In this document: positions 21,181-31,699 of the stretch, one piece after another
Numbering within the stretch: the first letter of the stretch is position 1
Layout of the letters: each line of letters opens with the position of its first letter
NCBI GenBank assembly: GCA_030374765.1
Contig: JARGXX010000116.1
Coordinates: 124,001 to 188,000, forward strand
Direction of reading: 5' to 3'
Length of the DNA stretch: 64,000 bases
From: Agarophyton chilense
Lineage: Eukaryota > Rhodophyta > Florideophyceae > Gracilariales > Gracilariaceae
Program-made: the position numbers and the translations under genes
Notes under the pieces: model-generated
What the model was told of the DNA's origin: nothing
The model's database searches: none
The model's input: only the letters and a program-made list of their open reading frames with translations

Positions 21181-22944
21181 TTAATACTTTGTTTTCTTCC
21201 CATTGGCTCTAATTGCAGCCATGCAACGACGTGTCATGCTTCTGAAAAGCATAGTGAGCCCGTTTGCGTCTATTTTCGACCACTCATCACGTAGTGCCTG
21301 TTTTCGGTCTTCAATTGAACCAAACTGGCGATTATCACCATACACTTTGTAAGCCAAAATACTCCAAAGGTTCTCGATAGGGTTAAGATCTGGTGAGTGA
21401 GCAGGCCATTCCAAGAGCTCAATATTTTCTTCGTTAAACCAAGCCTTATACATATCGCTCCAAATTAATATTTCCATCAATAAAAGCCAAAGGTGCATAA
21501 CAAGAAACAAATGCCCAAACCATTTCTGAAAATCCTCCATTCTTCCTCTTAGAAAAAAATATTTCATGATGACGTAAATCATGGCAGTAAAAAGCTTATC
21601 TATCTTGGCCCGCACCCTTAAATTTTTTTCTCGTCGGACCATACAACCATATTCCATTCGTGAGGATAAAATAGATTGTATCGCATGGCCCATTCGAGAC
21701 GCCCAATTCGATGCTGTTCGGTAATCAGGGGTGCCGATTTTTTGTTCTTCTACTCGTGAAGAGCAACGTCCTCCCGAGAGGTTTTTGGGGACTTAAGTTT
21801 TTTTCGGAGCCTCCGGCGTGCAACCTCGTTATGAGTAGGAGTAATCCGTTTTCACGGCGATGGCCGGAACGCCGGTGATGCACCGTCGGGACCGGGTGCC
21901 ATACACGTGGCCGCAGCGCCCGCGCGACACGTGGCCGCCAGATTGGCCCCTTTTGTTAGACGGACATTTAGCTATTTAGGATAGACTTTATTTATTCTAT
22001 TCTACGGTGACTACAGTACTTAGGCCGCCGGCCTCGCGGCCGCCGGTCCAGTAAAGTCTCCCCAACAAGGGTGATCTTGGTCTTCCAGATCTTGGCTCTG
22101 GGTCGAACCGCGTGCGCGAATATACAACTCCTTACGGAGGGATTTCCCGTGGTGCACAGCTTCCCAACCCCCTTGGACGTTCAAGCAGCCTTCGTGCGTT
22201 GGGTATCTATTCCCACTTTCGTGGTTCCGCCCGTGTATACGGTTTGCTACACCCGGCAGTGCCGGCTATTCCCGAGTCCCCTCTTGCGACTCGTGGTCAA
22301 CCTCGCCCTCTTGCCTCCGTTCCCATTTTCCTTCCCTTTTTCTCCCCTTCATTGGGCAATTCCCGCTCTTGCAGCTCGCACTGACACCTGTCGTGCTCGC
22401 CACTCTCGTGGGTTTTGCCTCCTCAGAGGATACGCAAGCACCGCATTACGCGGATATTCTCGGCTTTTTCCAGCCTCCCTGCGCCCGTCGCGACGGTTCG
22501 GCTCCAGCTTACACCCGGCATTGCGCGCTGATCCCTGGGAGGGCTCTACCGCGCCGGTTACCTCGTGAGAGGAAGATCCGGACGTCTTCGTAGGTTTTCC
22601 CCCTTGGGGGCATTGTCCTACAACTCGAAGGTGTTCAAGCGATGGATAGACCTCGTCACAGTAGAAACTGAGACGTCGAGAATGAGATCCTTTTTTAGGA
22701 CTTTAACAGAGCAGGATTGCTTAAAAAGCAGCCGCTGTATGTGACGGGTATCATGGGGTGTGAGTTTTTGTGGCCTTTCACTTCTTTTCTTCGTAACATC
22801 TACGCTTTGTCGCTTCAGTCATTGATATACAGCTGTTTTGGAGCGAATAACTTGAGTTCTTATGCTTTTTGAGGACATATTGTTGCCATAAAGTACAAGT
22901 AAGTAGGCGAATTCTGTGCTGGTAGGTTTTTTACCCTTAGGCAT
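21181..22944 (-). pseudogene. Tc1-like transposase relic split by the LTR insertion
   Basis: The 3' part (from about 21750 down to 21181) ends with ELLEWPAHSPDLNPIENLW and a C-terminal KKTKY. The 5' part (22944 down to about 22628) starts MPKGKKPTSTEFAYLL with an HTH-like region. In-frame stops are present in both parts, and the LTR at 21757-22622 separates them. The family differs from copy 1 (C-terminal RCMAAIRANGKKTKY). It is a dead DNA transposon. Confidence 0.78.
21757..22622 (+). mobile_element. Solo LTR (Ty3/gypsy-related) with 5-bp target duplication ACTCG
   Basis: The 866-bp GC-rich insertion starts TGAAGAGC and ends CCTACA, and is flanked by ACTCG at 21752-21756 and at 22623-22627. 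The start resembles the LTR end of the gypsy element at 6016. The clean duplication and lack of internal genes show that an LTR element inserted and then lost its body by LTR recombination. Confidence 0.88.
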
Positions 22945-23400
22945 AGTTTTATATCTTTAAATAACCTTCGAATCGTCTAAAACTACGAATGAGAATGGGT
23001 CGTAGTACATACTGTCGTACAATCACCTCTGAGGTATGCTACTGTCTCGGACACTATACGACACATATGCACAATGAATACTGTGTTTTGTACGTGGAAC
23101 ATCAGTGCGCGCCTTTTTTGAAATCGTTCTTATATTTTTGCACTTCTGCAGAAACAGTGCTTTTAAAACTGTAAAGAATGTATAATTTTTGGCCCTGAAT
23201 TGAATGAATAGTGTTAATTGATGATGGTTCAGCTTGCTGTCCTTTAAATCGTTTCTTCATCTGGCTCTCGGAAGCCCTTTTTGTTCGAAAAACACACCGT
23301 TCGTATGTTTTTGCACACCACTGTATGTGTGCTTATAGACTCAAATATTTGAGATAGCACACGTAATCCAAAGGATGACCCCCGAAAATGTGCACATGTA

Positions 23401-24745
23401 CAGTGCGCGAAATCCAATTAAAGCCACCCCCCTTTTTGTTGATGTACTGTTTTTGTTTCCCTCAACCTAATCTCTTGTAACGCTTTAAGAAAATGAAACA
23501 CTTCAGACGCCATTAATAAAACTTTTCTACTTCTCCTCACTGTCAATAACACTATGTACGAAAAACACCCCCGAAATCTAGTTAAAGTCCACTAAAGTAT
23601 TTCTTCCGCTGAACAAACGCGCGCGCTTTTTGAATAAAATAAAAGCTCTAACAACATTCTCTTCTACAGTTTCTACAACTTCAAAATTTAAAAACATAAA
23701 AATGGGCCGTGGAAAACCTTTGAAAGATAAAGAAAAGGTATGATACTTGCAGCTTCATTTCATTGCTGTTCTCAAATAAAAATGACTGAGACTATCGAAC
23801 GTTCTCGCCCTGTGGTCAAAAATTTACTTAAAGATCCTAAAAATTAAAAAAAGCGCTATAAAGGCTCTAAGAACAACAAAAATGAGTTTAATGGCTTAAA
23901 AAGCTCGACGTTGTTGATCTCCAAGCTCATCTGGCTCAAACGGTGAACCCCATAACAATCTTTCTTTTCAGGCTTCTATTAGACGCATACAACCGGTATT
24001 CAATGATAGTCCAAGTTCAATCCTGCAAAGATATATAAAATATCAATAATGAATAAAATACATAAACAGAAAAAATGTTTATGGGCTTCAGAGATATGAC
24101 TTTTTCTATTACGAAGTGGAAGACAACAATTTTTTTCGATGAAAGCAAATATGAATTATACTTATCAGATGAATATGTTCAGTATCGGTTGGATAAAATG
24201 AAGACAGAGAATTATTTTTCTAAGCTACAAAAAGAGGGAATTTTTTGATGCTATGGGGTGCCTACTTTTACTATGTTTTAAGTTATCAGGTCGTCTGCGC
24301 CAGTAAATTGAACTCTACAAAGTATTGCAACGTTTCATAGAAATATGTTTTACCATTTGTGTTCAAAACCATTAGAGAAAGTTTTATTTACAGCGAAACG
24401 GGTCTTTTATACACCGTTCAGTGTAAAATACGAAGTGGTTGGCTGACCATATTGTTAACGTTTCATAGTGACCGGTTAAGTCCCTTGACTTGAACATTAT
24501 GGAAAACATTTGGGGGTTTTTAGCACGCCGAGTTTACGCCAACTAGCACCAGTTCCAAAATGTATGAAAGCGCTCGAAATGTGTGATTGACTGTTGGAAT
24601 AATTTGTACGAAGAGTTTTTGAAATATTAAAGCTCTACCAAGGAGTGCTGTATTCAAGTGGTAAACAAAAATGGTGAAATGACCAAGTGTTGAATGAAAT
24701 GTACTTGTTTTTTGTTCTAGCCTTTATTTAGATTTCGCTATCTTG
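23401..24745 (+). mobile_element. Third Tc1-like transposon, decayed
   Basis: The left end CAGTGCGCGAAATCCAATTAAAG follows TA and is mirrored imperfectly by CCTTTATTTAGATTTCGC near 24741. A second repeat (CCGAAATCTAGTTAAAG) lies at about 23571. Inside, MGRGKPLKDKEK at 23702 resembles a Tc1 transposase start, and IMENIWGFLARRVYAN at about 24500 resembles the region around the third catalytic residue. Many stops and shifts lie between them, so it is old and dead. The right end is approximate. Confidence 0.65.
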
Positions 24746-26090
24746 TCCAGGATTTTTTATAGAGCAGAAAGCTGTGCAGTGGGTCTGGTACTGCAAGTCT
24801 TGGAAACTAGTTTTCCCATTGGTTTTTAAGTACTGATTACGATAAAAGACCCATTTGACGACTGTTGATGGCAGTAAGGAAGAATATGGTAGTTTGTTTA
24901 TCCAAATTTTGCACATTTAAGAAGGACATTTTTCGTCTAGCCCTGCGTGTAGTATGTCAAATTGCACATACACACGAACGCCACCTGCAGAGCCTCAATC
25001 ATAGATAGTATCGCTGGCCGTCTGGATACAGTTGTAAACGACCGACCAAGCTCTCCTTGTGATAGATAATGGGCCGATTAAGAGTTTCTAATAACCCATC
25101 CCCCCGCTCGCCTTCATCTCTTGTCTGCGTTGCAGTATCTATATCCAAACCCACCGCTTCGTACTTTTCTACTCTTCAAATTCTCTTTATTTTCTGAAAC
25201 AAAGCACGTAGTCTTCTAACATGGACCCAAAACGGCTAATTCAAAGTTCAGAGAGAGCCAATATCTAATTCCCTAGGCTTACCTACTACACAACAAATTT
25301 TTCTCAAAAAATTGTCTCATACGCTCGTAGAAATGCTTTTGAGAACAATACTCTCTACAATACCACTCAGAATCTTACCTTGATCACGGACCAACATTGC
25401 ATCATTTCAAATCTTAAAATTAATAACCTATTGTTTTGGAAAATGGCTCTTCAGTTTAACGCTACCGATTTGGACTAACTCTAACATCCTCCTCAATCTT
25501 AAATCCTCCAATAGATACTGCACTATTTCCTACTTTTATCAATAACAAACACACACTCCGTTCGTTGGTTTTCTGTCCAGTATTCTCAAAAATGCTCAAC
25601 GTACTCCACATTCCGAGAGATCTAACTCCAACAAATCTACTGGGCGTCATTATAGACCACTGGTAAACGAACACAAAAAATTGTCACGAATATTTCAATT
25701 GAAAAGCTAAAAGTCATACACATGGATAAGAAATTGTGATTTAAACATTATGTTTCGAAACACCATACTATACCCGAGTGAGTTATCACCGCTAAATACG
25801 TAATAATTTTTGACGAATCAAAATCAGAATAATTTCCAATTGATAGCTTACGGTTTAACCCTGAATCCGTCGAAATAAAAAAGAAACTTGATCATCAATC
25901 CTCCATTTATTAAGAACTCTATTTTCCAGTTTTATCGCCTCAAATGGTACGTTTTGACTGGACGCAAACCGCTAAACTTGAATCAATACCCCCACAACAT
26001 CCTACACAAAAGCATAAGTTACAAATCTCCACCCGCTCTACCCCATCCTCCTCAGCAACTCCCACAGTGACAGCGGCCATCCGGTATTAG
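24746..26090. other. AT-rich region with short decayed coding fragments
   Basis: No gene is supported. A frame from 25221 begins MDPKRLIQSSER and stays protein-like for about 80 codons with one stop, but fits no family I recognise. Probably transposon remains. Confidence 0.3.
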
Positions 26091-26099
26091 AAAATGCTC

Positions 26100-26400
26100 C
26101 TTCGACCAAACATTAGTGCGATTCATACTTGTGGTATTCCACTAATGACTGTAGTGGGCGGTAGCAGAGTTGATGTCTACAAAACCCACCGCCAGGGGCA
26201 CTTGCTGCCTTGCGAGCGACTGTTCTTGGAAGAAAACATTTGTGAGGGAAAAGGCCAGGGAATTCTGATGAATGCAACGATACGTGTAGACACGAAACAG
26301 TAGTCCAGATACGGTAGTACGTATGAAACACGGTATCAGCTCTACAACCCTATGCAAAACACAAAAGAACGACCATAAGAGAGACAAACATACACACAAG
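26100..26400 (-). repeat. Dispersed repeat, inverse copy of 50830-51120
   Basis: On the minus strand this stretch shares an ordered series of words with 50830-51120, for example ATATCTGGAC or TATCTGGAC, ACACGTATCGT, GCTCGCAAGGC and CTACAGTC then AGTGGAATACCA. The copies are clearly diverged. The sense strand can be read as protein (VARKA...) in both, so the repeat may derive from a coding element. Confidence 0.6.
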
Positions 26401-26549
26401 ACACGGTTAGGAACAGGGGAAAATGGCGTAAAAGTGGGGTAGATCTTCGGAACAAGAGCTACAACTCAGATACGGTTAGCACTGATGCTATAGTTGCTTC
26501 TACGCCGATAACGACTTTAAAATTCCTAGTGTCTACAGGCCCGGAGAAT

Positions 26550-26567
26550 TGGCCTCATATGAGGCCA
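26550..26567. repeat. 18-bp palindrome TGGCCTCATATGAGGCCA, copy 3
   Basis: Identical to the copy at 6245. Confidence 0.7.
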
Positions 26568-26710
26568 GTTCATTTTTCCAAACAACTAGTAAAAAATGCT
26601 GGTTTCCATACTGCAGCGACATATACTATTTTCTAAGTAAAAAACCAATTTTCTAATCATGTTTCACCTGCTTTAAACTACATTGTTTAGAAAGTTGTCT
26701 TCAGTAACAC

Positions 26711-26764
26711 TAGCTCAGTGGTTTCACGACCACTCGGAGACTAATAAACACATGGTTCAAACCT
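26711..26764 (+). other. tRNA-like A box and B box, possible SINE head or tRNA relic
   Basis: TAGCTCAGTGG (26711-26721) matches a tRNA A box and GGTTCAAACCT (26754-26764) matches a B box, 32 bases apart, as in RNA polymerase III promoters inside tRNAs and SINEs. No acceptor stem or proper D stem could be folded, so it is not a working tRNA. Confidence 0.4.
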
Positions 26765-27558
26765 CTTTGAGTTCAGTAGAACTCGAAAACTTCTAGGGGA
26801 GCTCGATTAGTTTTAAAAAATATTATGGTCTAAGAACGCATTTTTGTCCTCTTGAACAGCAGACAGAATAAGAAGGTGGCATCCGCCAAAGGGATAGTTT
26901 CGTCAGATACCACATTATATCTAGAAAGTTAAATAACGCAATTTGAATTAGTAGGCGTTTTAAGATAATTTGGACTTCTGCTTTATACTTTTAAAAATGC
27001 CTCTGAAACAGCCTAAAAACGCATTTTGACACATGAACAACAATGTTGTTGAGTAGATGTTGTTCGAAATGGGATGAATATCACGCAGATGATCTGAAAA
27101 ACAATCACGACAGGTTCCATTGTGACATATATAAACATTCATATCATTGTAAGTTTTGCATTCTGAACAAACAAATTTTGATTTGTAAGTTGTTTTTCAG
27201 ACTTTAAATCGTCCTTGATAAGTTTGAGACGTCAAAAAGCCATCTAATTTCCTTTGTTTTCGATTGGTCTTCATTAAATGAATGCCGGTACTAGCCATAT
27301 ATGAATTTTCTATTTCATCTTCCTCCTTACATTTGCTTTTAATAGTTCGAATAGCATCCCAGTTGTTATCTTTAAAACTTCTGCGATGCTACAATAGAAA
27401 CTATGTGGTGTAAAATTTAATGTGCTCCCCTATGTCCCCTCGTACAGATTCCAAGCATCAAACACGCACATTGCAAGCAAAGAATTATTTACTCTAAAAG
27501 AACAATCTTTCACTTCGAACTTCTTTTCCATATTCAGATCATCTTGACGTGACGTATT

Positions 27559-28260
27559 ATGCCTTTCAATTCTTTAACAACAGGAATATTACTCCTCGCA
27601 AAACTCTGTAAAAGCAATAGAAAGCGAACTTTACTTTGTTATTCTATCAGTTGTCCTCCATCGTTCAGGAAAAATGGGAGTTTTTGGTTGGGTACTGCTG
27701 CCATTGCTAATGAAATATATCCTTTCACTGTCCAACCAGAGCACACACATCAACTTTAGATCCATTTCAGGCAGTTTCGCGACGATTGACACGTGCTGGC
27801 CTCGTGCCGTCAACGTAAGATCGGAAAGATGTTTCATAGGAAACCTTCTAGTGGCTGTTTTTGTAACCGCAATAATCGCATTCCTCTTCTTAAAAGATCT
27901 TCGACTGTTTCAACAGAAGCAAAATATGAATCTGCGCAAACAATTCGATCAGTTGCGAATCACTTCTCAACAGGTCTCATTGAAACAGGTGTTTGATGCC
28001 CATGTTCCGATTCAAAAGGCTGCACATCTGGTTGCATAGCTCCAATCGTGATTTCTCTTTTGGAAATCTTCCCACTCCTTCCACAACACACTATCTTTAA
28101 TTTGCAACCATTTTCAGGTTCCTATCAAGAGCAGTGTAGAGTGAAAATCCAATTTCAATCCAGTTCCAGTTTCTTCCGAGGCTATACAAACGTGATATAC
28201 TTTCTTCCACGCACAACGTGTGCCAAGAAGTTACGAAAGCTTTGCGATGGTCATTTATAG
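27559..28260 (+). pseudogene. Decayed protein-coding stretch, family unknown
   Basis: A first frame of 66 codons starts MPFNSLTTGILLLAKL, with a hydrophobic start. Then a frame from 27793 to 28260 runs 156 codons with one stop and is rich in Cys and Ser (GCFCNRNN, CPCSDSKGCTSGC). The pieces are not in one frame. It could be a decayed secreted or membrane protein gene. No homologue is recognised. Confidence 0.3.
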
Positions 28261-28579
28261 CTTTCAAAAGTCAGAAACGCATGACCACCTGGATTTGTCT
28301 GAATTTTGATCGTCTTCACTGCAACTGAAAACGATAAGATGTCGTATTTATTAAAAACAATAGCGTGACATGATCTTACTGAGCTGGGATGATTCAATAT
28401 ATTTTGAAGACATGTCTTTAAACCAAAATTAACTTCTATAAGAAAATTCAAAGCGGATCATTAACACCAACAAACCAAAAAACTTCAAAATTTCACCCCC
28501 TGTAGTCTGCTTGTAGCCTTTTTTCCAGCCGAGAGTTGGTAGGTCAAACTATTTTTTTCAAATAAGCTACAGGAAACAT

Positions 28580-29178
28580 CTACATGAAGAAATCATATAG
28601 AGAGAGTCCCAAAGGCGCATGAATGACGCAGATAAAATCTCCAACAGGTCCCGTGTCTTTCCATTGATGCTTTTGCACTGGACCATTCAGAGTCAAAGAT
28701 ACATTTTCTGTTGTCCATTGGGTTGAATGAACTTCTACCAAGCTGTCTTGCGTGTCACTGTTTGTCACAGTACGAGGGCTCGACAGATTCATTGTGTGAC
28801 TGTCATTGCCGTACGTGGCAGTATGCTGCTCTTCATTGTTCGAAACTTCATTAGTAAGAGCAGCACCATTATCTCCATGTTCGACTTAACTGCTTCCTGG
28901 GCAGATTTCTGAAACGTAGGATGATTCCCTGGTGTCACAATACAAATTGTTAGAGTGCACACCTTCTTGCGACTAGGTGGCTCGAAGTTTTCGGTGACAA
29001 AAGTGTGTCTTCGATTATTTTGGACAACAACGTCGACTTTTGTCACACTTTCGCTTACGAGTTTCGTCTTCCATTGCGTGCCGAAGAATTGTTTACAGTC
29101 GCTCTCTGATGTTACGAAACATGCGCGGGTGTTCACTCTATTTCGCACTATACCTCGAGGATCTATAGATGAGACCAT
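28580..29178 (-). pseudogene. Orphan gene in two overlapping frames, probably frameshifted
   Basis: The upstream frame (29178-28789) encodes 129 residues from an ATG (MVSSIDPRGIVRNRV). The downstream frame (28792-28580) continues with MNLSSPRTVTNSD and overlaps it by ATGA. Protein-like sequence in the second frame extends upstream into the first (GDNGAALTNEVSNNEEQ), which suggests one original gene with a single shift near 28860, or an unrecognised splice. No domain is recognised. Confidence 0.4.
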
Positions 29179-29349
29179 ATTTGATAAATTATGAAGGAAT
29201 GAAGTAAAGATGATGTTTTGTGCCGGTTATGGACGATCATTTGTGATCTTTGAGGTTGACACCAGAGAAGAAGAGAGTGTTGGCAACGTCTAGGCACAAA
29301 AATTTAAGAAAACTGACAAAGCTTACAAAATTTATCGATGTTGTAATTC

Positions 29350-29367
29350 TGGCCTTATATGAGGCCA
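29350..29367. repeat. 18-bp palindrome, copy 4 (TGGCCTTATATGAGGCCA)
   Basis: One arm position differs from the copy at 6245. Like the copy at 9398 it is followed by GTGGT. Confidence 0.65.
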
Positions 29368-30100
29368 GTGGTTGTATAGACATTAGAGAACACCAAGAAG
29401 GTGATAAGATGGTTTTTTGTTGGTCTCTGCCTTTTTCACTCGGGGCCAAGCGCTCTTTATTACGCCAGGAGGCATAGGAGTTACTGTACTGTTGTGGGAA
29501 TCTCCCGAAGTGACATAATTGGTGGCAAAAAGATAGATGACAGGGCTCTACTCTACAGAAACCAGATAGAGTACAGTGGCGTTTGAAGAGTTTGCTTCGT
29601 CTCCACTATCGTGTTTGTCCCCCAGGACGCCCCGCCCCCTCTTCTACCTCGCTCTCCCTACTTCCGGTTACCCGTTTTATATCCACTTTTCTATACCCTT
29701 TCGCCATCTTCCTGCTAACTGTCTTCTTATGTACATTATCAGCTCACGGCCGACGGTGCGCGCTGCTCGACTCTTCACGTTGTACATAATTTGGGCCGAA
29801 TGACCTCTGCGCGTTAGTATATGCACCGTTTATGTCTTCTTGTCGCACCATGTCATCACTGTATTGTCACAAATGTAAAGTCTACACTGTGGTGTGCCAC
29901 AAAGTAATTTTTCTGAAATAAAAAAATTGATTATTTGGTGCTCACACCATGCAAAGGTACAGTAGTACAGTGCTCTTAAATAAGTCTTTATTTCCAAATT
30001 TTCCCAAAAGTATTCTTCTCATAAGATCTCGTTACCGAGTACAGTACCAAGAACAGATTATGAATGCCGTATATCGACTTCGATGATTTTCGATCCCTAT
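29368..30100. other. Intergenic stretch before the C-rich island
   Basis: Only short frames without motifs. Base composition changes to strongly C-rich on the plus strand from about 29600 onward. Confidence 0.35.
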
Positions 30101-30618
30101 AATCACTATGCATCTGGAATTATACACCTTCCAATTACTCCGATGCTCATTGCCTAGATTCACTCCATCTCAAGATCAACATATCCGGCATATTCCCGAA
30201 AGTCGAACATCCATCACCACGAGCACACCGGACAGCAGCAGACAACCCCACCTTGTCCCTCCTGGCCCCCCGTACCGTCGTATATCCATGCCAAACCACT
30301 ATGAATTCCCATTAGATCAACCAAACAATGCTCCAAACAACGGCAAAAAAGAGTCCGATAATGACATCGTCAAAGGTATGTTCCTTCTGGACTCTCCTCC
30401 ATCAAAGGTTCAATTCACGTCTTTCGCCATAATTATCCCGCCAAGTCCTTCTTCCTTTCCCTTCACTGGAGATTCAACCGCTCCTACGATAACAGAGTCT
30501 ACAGAGACCTACGTGCTAGTTCATACGTCTCCAATCAAAGCGAACACGCTTGAACTTCATATCCATAACACTAAGCATCCTCTCACAAGAAGTAAACACA
30601 TTTTCCTCCCAGTCTCAT

Positions 30619-31477
30619 TCACGCATTGTCGAAACCTTCTCCTACCCCCTCTTCTCCCTCTTGTAGCAATGCATGATCCTCTCCTCCATGAGCAGAACTT
30701 TCCACAACCTTCGGATCGCAGTGTAATGGCTCAAACTCCATGTGATACGGCCTACAACTCCCTTTATAACAGTCCGCCACGCATCCCAGGTGGTCCTTGA
30801 ACGCGTTCATGAACACTTCTTCACGAACTGCCAAATAAACCATTTGCTTCGAAGGCATCAATAGTGCAACAGTCCCGACACTCTCCGAATTGCCAAAAAC
30901 ATGCCTCGATTCTTCCCTACTCACTTCCTGTGCTTTAGTTCCTCCCTGTATATCTCCTTCACCATCCCCCTCGCCGTCTCTAAAATTCCTTCTACAGCCA
31001 GCAGAAGGTACTTTGAAAACAAATTCGTGAACATTCTCTGCCGTATTACACCTCTTCCACCATCACAATCCCTCACGTGCACCACACACGCAATCCACGC
31101 ATCCAGGCGCCCCAGCTGCACAACACTCCCATTCACATACATATACCCTTCCTTCGCTTCCCGCGACCGTTCCTGCAAGTCGTACCAAGAAAATCCTTCA
31201 GCACTTGGAAACTCACTCCGTTCCGGAAGTACATGTCATCAGGCTCATTTTCATACTTCTCCGACGACACACTAAACCCAGAGAAACATATCTCTTCTAC
31301 TTTCCTCACCCTCCATGTCGACAACACTTCATTTTCACCAATATCCTTCGGTAGCAGCTTCTGAAGCGCCTCCTGCACGTACAACACATACCTCCTCTGT
31401 ACTTCGTTGTTCTCTCCATGTCTAGGACGCCTAGCTATCAAATTATATCCCAGTCCTAAGAACAGCTTCTCGCTCAC
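30619..31477 (-). pseudogene. Orphan family copy A
   Basis: Minus-strand coding-like sequence matched piece by piece to copy B: GLGYNLIARR, DDMYFRNGVSFQVL, GRLDAWIACV, and SVGTVALLMPS. The order of these pieces is the same in both copies, so they share an ancestor. The copy is broken. The function is unknown; viral or plasmid origin is not excluded. Confidence 0.45.
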
Positions 31478-31699
31478 ATTCGTCTGTGTTCTCGTAATGC
31501 TAGTTTAGGCGTAAAAAACGGACGAACTAAAATTGATAGAAAACCCATCAGTTTTTCCATTTATGCAGTTCCATATTTTCTCAACATAACTTCACCCATT
31601 TAAAGTTGCTAGTTTTTAGCGAAAATGAACAAGCAAAAAACTGCATAATCCGTATTTTTAGCCAGCCCCAATCAGGTGTACATAGTAAAACACTATGCA

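Larger units (their letters stand above)
20945..23323 (-). mobile_element. Second Tc1-like transposon, interrupted by a solo LTR
   Basis: The left end GTGGTGTTCAGAAGTATA is an imperfect inverse match to the right end TATGTTTTTGCACACCACTG, with TA outside both. It starts directly at the TA that ends copy 1 of the first element. It holds a minus-strand transposase and an 866-bp LTR insertion, so its own length is about 1.5 kb. Confidence 0.72.

Noticed and set aside
21770-21850. Continuation of the Tc1 transposase reading into the GC-rich insertion (RRRLRKK...)
   Set aside because: The TG...CA ends and ACTCG duplication show this part belongs to the LTR, so the reading is chance.
22071-22568. 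165-codon plus-strand frame
   Set aside because: It lies wholly inside the solo LTR, is Pro/Ser/Arg-rich from GC-rich DNA, and has no domain.
30108-30800. 230-codon plus-strand frame as a host gene
   Set aside because: It overlaps the minus-strand orphan copy A, and its Pro/Ser/Thr richness follows from the C-rich strand.
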